Below, in pieces: positions 1 to 4,292 of a stretch of DNA of 10,047 nt. The first letter of the stretch is position 1, and each line of letters opens with the position of its first letter. A model generated the notes under the pieces. It was not told the origin of the DNA and made no database searches. It worked only from the letters and a program-made list of their open reading frames with translations. Source of the DNA: JAHDHW01 sp964551455. Lineage in GTDB: Bacteria > Bacteroidota > Bacteroidia > Chitinophagales > Saprospiraceae. Location of the stretch: contig CAZKDA010000184.1 of NCBI GenBank assembly GCA_964551455.1, forward strand, positions 1 to 10,047, given 5' to 3'. Both the position numbers and the translations under genes were made by a program.

Positions 1-55
1 TTCTTACTCAAAATTGTTTCCCGATAAAGAAACTTTTTGCACTTTTGTAAAGTTT
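1..55. repeat. 55-bp direct repeat R1, copy 1
   Basis: Identical over 55 bp to 997-1051; similarity stops exactly at position 55 (next base g here, a in the other copy). The right end is a 7-bp inverted repeat, aaacttt (30-36) and aaagttt (49-55). Each copy lies just upstream of a toxin-antitoxin operon. It contains CACTTTTG (40-47), one mismatch from the Bacteroidota -7 box, so it may be a portable promoter or a cassette boundary; that part is inference. Confidence 0.9.
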
Positions 56-70
56 GCCACAGCAATCATC

Positions 71-82
71 TTGTTATAACAA
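71..82. promoter_or_regulatory. Perfect palindrome, candidate TA operator
   Basis: TTGTTATAACAA is a perfect 12-bp palindrome between repeat R1 and the VapB-like gene, just upstream of a -7-like box. Type II antitoxins usually repress their own operon by binding palindromes at the promoter, so this is a plausible operator. No binding evidence can be read from the sequence alone. Confidence 0.3.
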
Positions 83-99
83 ATAACCCCAAAAAAGAT

Positions 100-107
100 T
101 ATATTTG
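100..107 (+). promoter_or_regulatory. Candidate -7 box for the vapBC-like operon
   Basis: TATATTTG matches the Bacteroidota -7 consensus TAnnTTTG and would give a leader of about 20 nt before the ATG at 133. No convincing -33 TTTG element is seen at the expected distance, although TTG occurs at 71-73, so confidence is moderate. Confidence 0.4.
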
Positions 108-132
108 TTGGATTGAATAAAATCTGTAGAAT

Positions 133-372
133 ATGGAAAAAATTATTGTTAATAGGCTAATGAGGCTCATCAATGCTTTAAGCATAGAGAATAAATTAGA
201 AATTTTATCTAAGCTTTCAGAAAATCTAAAAATAGATTTTAATTCTAAAAATAATAAGAAAGAAAACCTATTGGATGAATTATTTGGAGCTTGGTCTGAA
301 ATCAATTTGAATTTATCAGACGATATAATGAATTCGAGAACAAGATCAGATAGAGAAATAGGCTTTGATTAA
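133..372 (+). CDS. VapB-like antitoxin of a type II toxin-antitoxin pair
   Basis: A 79-aa protein directly upstream of a PIN-domain toxin. The N-terminal half (about 1-35, with SIENKLEILSKLSENLK) looks like a small helical dimerisation or DNA-binding region. The C-terminal part, LLDELFGAWSE followed by SRTRSDREIGFD, resembles the toxin-wrapping tail common in Bacteroidota antitoxins that partner VapC. The expected role is to neutralise the VapC RNase and repress the operon. The stop codon TAA (370-372) directly abuts the VapC ATG (373) with no spacer, implying translational coupling. The start at 133 is the first ATG after a -7-like box. Composition is strongly AT-rich compared with genes right of 2400, suggesting horizontal acquisition. 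The assignment rests mainly on the tail and gene order; the DNA-binding fold is not certain. Confidence 0.78.
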   Translation: MEKIIVNRLMRLINALSIENKLEILSKLSENLKIDFNSKNNKKENLLDELFGAWSEINLNLSDDIMNSRTRSDREIGFD

Positions 373-789
373 ATGAAATATTTGTTAGATTCAGATACGT
401 GTATTTTCTTCCTACAAGGAAAATACAGGATAAATGAGAAAATTAAAGACGTTGGAATTGAAAACTGTTTCATATCAGAAATTACAATTGCCGAATTAAA
501 ATATGGAGCTGAAAAAAGCACTAACGTTGAAAAACATTCTAAAGAAATAGATAAAATGGAAGAATTATTCACAGTAATTCCCATTTATGGAGTATTAGAT
601 GCCTATGCAAAGGAAAGAGTTAGGTTACAAAAAGCAGGTAATGTGATTCCTGATTTTGATATACTAATGGGAGTTACTTCCATAGCAAGTGACTTAATTT
701 TAGTCACAAATAATGAGAAGCATTTGAATAGACTTAATGGGGTTCAGATTGAAAACTGGAAAAAACCTATCTTTAATAAATTTCTATAA
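373..789 (+). CDS. vapC: VapC-like PIN-domain ribonuclease toxin
   Basis: A 138-aa protein, the usual length for VapC. PIN-domain hallmarks appear in order: the acidic start YLLDSD (D6, D8), the central AELKYGAEKS with E41, the third acidic site PDFDILMG (D94, D96), and the late VTNNEKHLNR (around 111-120), followed by the family-typical ending V.IENW. These residues form the Mg2+ site of the RNase, which in characterised relatives cleaves tRNA or rRNA and stops translation; the target here cannot be inferred. All expected acidic positions are present, so the toxin looks intact. It starts immediately after the antitoxin stop codon. Downstream, a weak 5-bp hairpin (817-830, GGCGT/ACGCC) without a T-run is the only terminator-like structure before the repeat element at 862. 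Confidence 0.93.
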   Translation: MKYLLDSDTCIFFLQGKYRINEKIKDVGIENCFISEITIAELKYGAEKSTNVEKHSKEIDKMEELFTVIPIYGVLDAYAKERVRLQKAGNVIPDFDILMGVTSIASDLILVTNNEKHLNRLNGVQIENWKKPIFNKFL

Positions 790-816
790 TTGCAAAAAGA
801 GACCAACCCTCAGTTC

Positions 817-830
817 GGCGTAATCACGCC
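817..830 (+). other. Small hairpin downstream of vapC
   Basis: GGCGT (817-821), loop AATC, ACGCC (826-830). There is no T-run, so it is only a weak terminator candidate. The rest of 790-861 holds no recognisable feature. Confidence 0.25.
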
Positions 831-861
831 AGCAATATTCTTCTGTTTTATACTTTTTCCA

Positions 862-984
862 CCGCTCGCGCGACCCTGAACTACCTTTGCGGAGTTTATT
901 TTAGTCCATTTTTTAAAGGAAAGTTATTTATTGTAATTTACTGCCAGAGGCAAGGGTACCACCTCAGAGAGGAGGCGCGAGCGG
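862..984. repeat. Repeat element E, copy A, with 10-bp inverted termini
   Basis: Bounded by CCGCTCGCGC (862-871) and its exact reverse complement GCGCGAGCGG (975-984). The 110-bp core 875-984 matches 1862-1890 plus 2008-2088 with five mismatches by eye. It contains TACCTTTG (882-889), a perfect -7-type box, but no good -33 partner. No open frame of convincing size is seen. It resembles a small non-autonomous mobile or recombinogenic element. The copy ends 12 bp before the second R1 repeat. Confidence 0.8.
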
Positions 985-996
985 GCAAAGAATAGT

Positions 997-1051
997 TTCT
1001 TACTCAAAATTGTTTCCCGATAAAGAAACTTTTTGCACTTTTGTAAAGTTT
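997..1051. repeat. 55-bp direct repeat R1, copy 2
   Basis: Exact copy of 1-55, including the 7-bp inverted repeat at its right end (1026-1032/1045-1051). It lies 24 bp upstream of the HigB-like start codon, so any promoter activity in it would drive that operon. Confidence 0.9.
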
Positions 1052-1075
1052 ACCTGAGTATTCACTCCGAAAACT

Positions 1076-1414
1076 ATGAATAAGAAATTTGATGTAATAT
1101 TCCTGGAAGAAGCTATCGAATTCCTTGATAAACTTGAAGAGAACGCCAGAGAGAAAATAATTTACAATATTGATAAATCATGTTTTTATAACGACCCAAA
1201 ATTATTCAAAAAGCTAACGGAATTAATTTGGGAATTTAGAACCCTTTACAAAAAGAAAAAGTACAGGATATTGGCGTTTTGGGATAAGGAAGATAAAAAC
1301 GAAACGCTTGTAATAACAACACATGGATTTGTCAAAAAGACTGATAAAGTTTCTAAAAAGGAAATAAAAAAAGCTGAAGATATTAGAAAAAAATATTTTG
1401 AAGATAAATCATAA
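1076..1414 (+). CDS. higB: HigB/RelE-superfamily toxin (phage Gp49-like)
   Basis: A 112-aa protein with the landmarks of the Gp49-like branch of RelE/ParE toxins: FLEEAIEFLDKL near the N-terminus, the core IWEFRTLY (51-58), the strand YRILAFWD (63-70), THGFVKKT (82-89) and the helix EIKKAEDIRKKY (96-107). The family consists mostly of ribosome-dependent mRNA interferases. The toxin-first order followed by a Xre-type antitoxin is the HigBA arrangement. The start ATG at 1076 follows R1 by 24 bp and there is no obvious Shine-Dalgarno sequence, as is normal in Bacteroidota. The gene is AT- and lysine-rich, like the vapBC-like pair and unlike genes to the right. The length is complete and the basic C-terminal helix is retained, so it is probably functional. 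Confidence 0.9.
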   Translation: MNKKFDVIFLEEAIEFLDKLEENAREKIIYNIDKSCFYNDPKLFKKLTELIWEFRTLYKKKKYRILAFWDKEDKNETLVITTHGFVKKTDKVSKKEIKKAEDIRKKYFEDKS

Positions 1415-1425
1415 AATTTATAATA

Positions 1426-1734
1426 ATGAAAAAGTTAACTCTTGATCAGATAAAAGATAAACACATTGGACAGCTCGGCTCACCAAAAAGAGATCAATAT
1501 GAATTTGATTTGAGAATGGAGATTGTTGGGGAATTGATAAAAACTGCAAGAAAAGAGAGAAATCTTACACAAGAAGAACTCGGAAAATTAGTCGGCGTTC
1601 AAAAAGCTCAAATATCAAAACTGGAAAAGGGGTCAAAAAATGTTACCATTGCAACAATCTTAAAAGTATTTGATGCATTGAGAGCCAATTTAATTTTCCG
1701 GGTTGAACTTATTGATACAAAATTAGCCTCATGA
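1426..1734 (+). CDS. higA: HigA-like Xre-family antitoxin/repressor
   Basis: A 102-aa protein with one Xre/Cro helix-turn-helix at about 46-69; LTQEELGKLVGVQKAQ is followed by ISKLEKG, a textbook match to the family signature. The N-terminal extension (1-35) and the C-terminal strand LIFRVELID (89-97) are typical of antitoxins paired with Gp49-like toxins. It should neutralise the upstream toxin and repress the operon promoter. It starts 11 nt after the toxin stop, so the two are co-transcribed. The stop TGA is at 1732-1734. The same frame stays open for 41 further codons of clearly GC-richer composition (1735-1860), which looks like a junction with unrelated DNA. Confidence 0.93.
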   Translation: MKKLTLDQIKDKHIGQLGSPKRDQYEFDLRMEIVGELIKTARKERNLTQEELGKLVGVQKAQISKLEKGSKNVTIATILKVFDALRANLIFRVELIDTKLAS

Positions 1735-1863
1735 AAAATAAAAAAGGCATTCAACATCGAACATGCGTCCATGCTGACAGACCAAGCCCACGCCCGCTCG
1801 CGCGACCTTTTCAAAGTCGTGCGTAACATCATCAAAACCTCTGGCCGGAGGCATCAACTCACC
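1735..1863 (+). pseudogene. Possible coding fragment downstream of higA, origin unknown
   Basis: From about 1741 the composition switches abruptly from AT-rich to GC-rich. The frame shared with higA reads through FNIEHASMLTDQAHARSRD and then LFKVVRNIIKTSG before TGA at 1861-1863 region. The codon choices look like those of the core genes right of 2427, so this may be a relic of a gene cut by the array. I do not recognise the family. The left-end sequence of element E (1794-1807) is embedded in it, so part of the open frame could be coincidental. Confidence 0.25.
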
Positions 1864-2088
1864 TGAACTACCTTTGCGGAGTTTATTTTATACTTGTTCA
1901 CGGATAAATTTCGGATTTTGCTTTTCCCGAAATTTATCCGTGAACAGTTATACCGACTACGCATAGATTAATTTTTATAATCCGAAATCTATGCGTTGTC
2001 GTGTATAGTCCATTTTTTAAAGGAAAGTTATTTGTTGTAATTTACTGCCGGAGGCAAGGGTACCACTTGAGAGAGGAGGTGCGAGCGG
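1794..2088. repeat. Repeat element E, copy B, with two extra segments
   Basis: The left 14 bp (1794-1807) match 862-875 and the right end GTGCGAGCGG (2079-2088) pairs with the left end at 9 of 10 positions. Relative to copy A it has an extra 55 bp (1807-1861) and an extra 117 bp (1891-2007). Without them the 110-bp cores align without gaps at about 95% identity by eye. TACCTTTG recurs at 1869-1876. The right end coincides with the start of the sensor-gene fragment. Confidence 0.75.
1891..2005. mobile_element. MITE-like hairpin insert flanked by TA
   Basis: This segment is absent from the otherwise collinear copy A, where the site reads TTTTAGTCC. Here TA (1889-1890) precedes it and TA (2006-2007) follows, consistent with a TA target duplication. 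Stem 1 is a perfect 20-bp inverted repeat (1895-1914/1927-1946) with a 12-nt loop. Stem 2 (1954-1969/1986-2001) pairs 15 of 16 positions. The extreme ends share only TAC/GTA, so a classic long terminal inverted repeat is lacking and the mobile-element label is tentative. Confidence 0.55.
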
Positions 2089-2377
2089 AATGTACGCAAT
2101 ACGTATATACCAGTTCTTCCGGGTTGAATTCAAATTCGGATTCGATCTTATACCGGTCATTGCGCTTAATAATCGGCAATACACGCGAAGTACTATCACC
2201 TGAATTGAGCAGGACCTGACGGCCAACCATTCTCAATGAAACTTCTAAATATTTCTCGTCAAGCGTACGAGTATGTTTAATCCCGTAATAGGTTTTTAGC
2301 GCACCTGAAATACAAAAAAGAAGTGCGGGCAAACGATCCTGTGCAAAATCTTTATCTTTATCGCCGGGTTTAAACAA
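2089..2377 (-). pseudogene. Truncated fragment of a probable sensor histidine kinase
   Basis: The minus strand reads an open frame from 2377 whose composition and residues look genuine: DRLPALLFCISGAL could start a membrane or linker segment, followed by RTLDEKYLEVSLRMVG, QVLLNSGDSTSRVLPI and YKIESEFEFNPEELV. This resembles the N-terminal sensory region of a Bacteroidota membrane histidine kinase, recalled from family patterns and not confirmed by search. The recognisable part ends at about 2089, exactly where element E begins. After that the frame runs into repeat sequence (ARTSSLKWYPCLRQ). The 5' end is also suspicious: the only initiator is TTG at 2377, directly preceded in frame by TAA. 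No kinase or receiver domain remains, so this is a relic. Confidence 0.45.
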
Positions 2378-2378
2378 T

Positions 2379-2403
2379 TAAAAAAACGGTTTAGGAAAAC
2401 CGT
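2379..2403 (-). terminator. Hairpin with T-run on the minus strand
   Basis: ACGGTTT (2386-2392), loop AGGA, AAACCGT (2397-2403): a perfect 7-bp stem. Read on the minus strand it is followed by a run of T (2379-2385), a Rho-independent terminator layout. It would stop antisense transcription leaving the ankyrin gene before the sensor fragment. On the plus strand it lies in the leader of the ankyrin gene. Confidence 0.45.
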
Positions 2404-2426
2404 GAACAACAAACCAGGAATTTTAC

Positions 2427-3761
2427 ATGCCGAAAGATGATTTTTTTGAAAAGCTGGGCGATTTTCTGGACAAAAGCCGGAGAACCATCAAAGACCGGCT
2501 CACGCTCGACATCACCGATCTGCTCAGAGCTGTAGCCCAAAATGATCCCGACGAGGTGCGACGGGCATTGCGGGCAGGCATTGACCCCAATCAACGCGAT
2601 GGATTAAACCGCCTGGCGATTACCATCGCAACGGACAACAACCAGGCGGAGATCGTTCAGATGTTGCTGGAAGTCGGCGCCGATCCCAACTTCCGGGATC
2701 AACACGGCGACACCGCCCTCTACAAAGCAGTTTACTGGGAAAATGAAGCCATCGCTGAATTGCTGCTGGAGGCCGGCGCTGATATTCACCTGCCTACGAA
2801 AAAGGGGATCACCCCTTTTGAAGAAGCTCAAAAACTAACGGATAAAAAACTCGGACAAATGTTGCAATCCTACCAGGATGAAACCCGCGCAAAACAACGC
2901 CAGGCCGACAAAGCAAAACACGAGGAGATGAAAGCCAAAGCCACCCGCGCACGTGAGCAACGCGAATTGGCAGCGCAAAAGGAAAAAGAAAAAGCGCTGG
3001 AACGCCGCAAAAAAGCCGCCGAGGCCGAATTGAAAAAGATCGAAGATCTGTATGCTGCCAAAGGAACGGATTACCTCCGCGCTTTGCTCAAAGCCATGAA
3101 TAGCCAGGATTCCGACGCCGTTAAGTACTTCATCGAAAAGATAGAAAACATCGACGGCTTTGATGTTTTTTACAACACTACCCCGCTGATGTTGGCTATC
3201 CGTATTCAAAACGATAAGCTGGCGCGGTTCCTCGTTGAAAAGGGAGCCGATCCGATCAATTTCATTCCGCAACTCAGGCATTCACCGCTCACGAAAGCGA
3301 TCAGCCTCAACCGCTACGACCTCGTTGACTTTATCATAAAAAAATACCCGGAGAGCATCACCGGCGTACTCAATTTTGAGGAGCAATTGCTCAGTCCCCA
3401 ATTCCTGGCGTACAAAGATGCGCGGATGCTGGATTTACTGCTCAGAGCAGGTGCCGATCCGTTTTTCGGTGGAAAGGAAGCCCCCGCGCCGGTAGTAAAA
3501 GCCATTGAAAAAGCTTCGGTCGCCATCCTTGCGGTACTGGCAAAACACAAAGTGGACTTGAATCAAACCGTCGATGGAAAACCCCTCCTGCACTGGGCGA
3601 TTTTTTACAACCGCACAGACTGGGTGAGTGGTTTGTTGCAGGAATTTGCCGATCCACGGGTAACAAATGACAAAGGGCAAAATGCGTTGGATTTTGCCAG
3701 GTCACTGGGAGATCGCGAACCGATCGTATTTATTTTGGAAAACAAACTAAAGGAATACTAA
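2427..3761 (+). CDS. Ankyrin-repeat protein with charged helical insert
   Basis: A 444-aa protein with no signal peptide or membrane segment, so probably cytoplasmic. The N-terminal ankyrin block (about 30-147) shows clear repeats ending in LLEVGADPNFRD and LLLEAGADIHLPT, each followed by G.TAL or G.TPF. Residues 150-207 form an Arg/Lys/Glu/Ala-rich, probably coiled-coil helix. A second, more divergent block (about 215-440) includes TPLMLAIRIQNDKLARFLVE, LLLRAGADPFF, GKPLLHWAIFYNRTDWV and GQNALDFARS. Ankyrin blocks bind proteins; no catalytic domain is visible, so the partner is unknown. The helical insert may act as a spacer or dimeriser. Start ATG 2427 is supported by the MPKDDFFEKLGDFLDKSRR amphipathic opening. 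It appears monocistronic, between two hairpins, with core-genome-like composition. Ankyrin proteins beside TA or defence genes can be accessory, but no antiphage partner is seen. Confidence 0.94.
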   Translation: MPKDDFFEKLGDFLDKSRRTIKDRLTLDITDLLRAVAQNDPDEVRRALRAGIDPNQRDGLNRLAITIATDNNQAEIVQMLLEVGADPNFRDQHGDTALYKAVYWENEAIAELLLEAGADIHLPTKKGITPFEEAQKLTDKKLGQMLQSYQDETRAKQRQADKAKHEEMKAKATRAREQRELAAQKEKEKALERRKKAAEAELKKIEDLYAAKGTDYLRALLKAMNSQDSDAVKYFIEKIENIDGFDVFYNTTPLMLAIRIQNDKLARFLVEKGADPINFIPQLRHSPLTKAISLNRYDLVDFIIKKYPESITGVLNFEEQLLSPQFLAYKDARMLDLLLRAGADPFFGGKEAPAPVVKAIEKASVAILAVLAKHKVDLNQTVDGKPLLHWAIFYNRTDWVSGLLQEFADPRVTNDKGQNALDFARSLGDREPIVFILENKLKEY

Positions 3762-3767
3762 AAAAAA

Positions 3768-3793
3768 GAGGCAACTTTCGGAAAAGCTGCCTC
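3768..3793. terminator. Terminator-like hairpin after the ankyrin gene
   Basis: GAGGCAACTT (3768-3777) pairs with AAGCTGCCTC (3784-3793) at nine of ten positions, loop TCGGAA. It starts 7 nt after the ankyrin stop codon. An A-run (3760-3767) precedes it, so on the minus strand the stem is followed by T8. The plus side has only a weak T-rich tail (TATATTTA), so it may work best against antisense transcription or be bidirectional. Confidence 0.6.
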
Positions 3794-3895
3794 TGGTATA
3801 TTTACGTCGGGGTTAAAATCAAAATCTGATACTTAAACATCCAAACTGCTTTTTTAGTTGCATCGAATGTTTGTTTTCATTAATGCGATTTGAAA

Positions 3896-4023
3896 ATTTG
3901 GGGGATGGTGGGGGATACCACTCGCCCGTGATCTATCAGAGATACGCTTTACGTATCAAAAAAGAAAATCCCCAATTATCTCCATCACGCCGCAGGCGTG
4001 ATTATCTCCAACCATCCCCAAAT
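3896..4023. repeat. Large multi-stem structured element
   Basis: An outer stem of about 20 pairs joins 3896-3917 with 4003-4023: ATTTGGGGGATGGT faces ACCATCCCCAAAT (one bulged G), then continues as GGGGATA against TATCTCC. Two inner hairpins sit inside: GATACG/CGTATC (3941-3946/3952-3957) and a perfect 8-bp stem ATCACGCC/GGCGTGAT (3984-3991/3995-4002). ATTATCTCCA occurs twice (3975-3984, 4001-4010). No plausible ORF explains it. It could be an intergenic palindromic repeat (MITE- or BIME-like) or a structured RNA. Confidence 0.65.
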
Positions 4024-4238
4024 ATTTTTCTGTTAATATTTTTTTGTTTCTCCGGCTTTTGAATTATCATTGCGCAACATTTCATTGAGCCGGTTTTCGT
4101 CCTCACCTTGCTCAATTAATTTAACACAAACAAAGGCAGGCAGATGATCTCTGAGGTTTTAAAACCTGTATCACAGGCATTTAGATGTTTCGGCTAATAA
4201 ATTAAGTCAGCGGATTACAGGTAAACAGCAGAATTATT
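4024..4238. other. Gene-free leader region with 14-bp palindrome
   Basis: No coding region is visible. AGGTTTTAAAACCT (4154-4167) is a perfect 14-bp palindrome, and the overlapping CCTGT/ACAGG (4165-4169/4173-4177) could form an alternative hairpin. Either may be an operator or part of a dispersed intergenic repeat upstream of the polysaccharide export operon. Confidence 0.4.
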
Positions 4239-4246
4239 TACTTTTG
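4239..4246 (+). promoter_or_regulatory. Candidate -7 box for the export operon
   Basis: TACTTTTG matches TAnnTTTG and is identical to the box upstream of the regulator gene at 8576. Expected transcription start is near 4253, giving a leader of about 40 nt. The -33 region (around 4211-4219) is poor. Confidence 0.45.
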
Positions 4247-4292
4247 CCAAAATTCTGAAAAAGCATAACAAGTTTGTTAAACACACAATTGC

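Noticed and set aside
785..1060. Integron attC site explaining the TA cassette array
   Set aside because: No convincing GTTRRRY / RYYYAAC core pair was found at the repeat boundaries and no integrase is visible.
2001..2219. 72-aa plus-strand ORF across the right part of element E
   Set aside because: It starts in the hairpin insert, crosses the repeat boundary and runs antisense to the sensor fragment, so it is a chance fusion.
2835..3281. 148-aa minus-strand ORF rich in Phe and Leu
   Set aside because: Antisense of the charged helical insert of the ankyrin protein; Lys/Glu codons read backwards give Phe/Leu runs.
3871..4062. 63-aa plus-strand ORF across the multi-stem element
   Set aside because: The frame is imposed by the palindromic repeat sequence, and the translation has no domain-like character.
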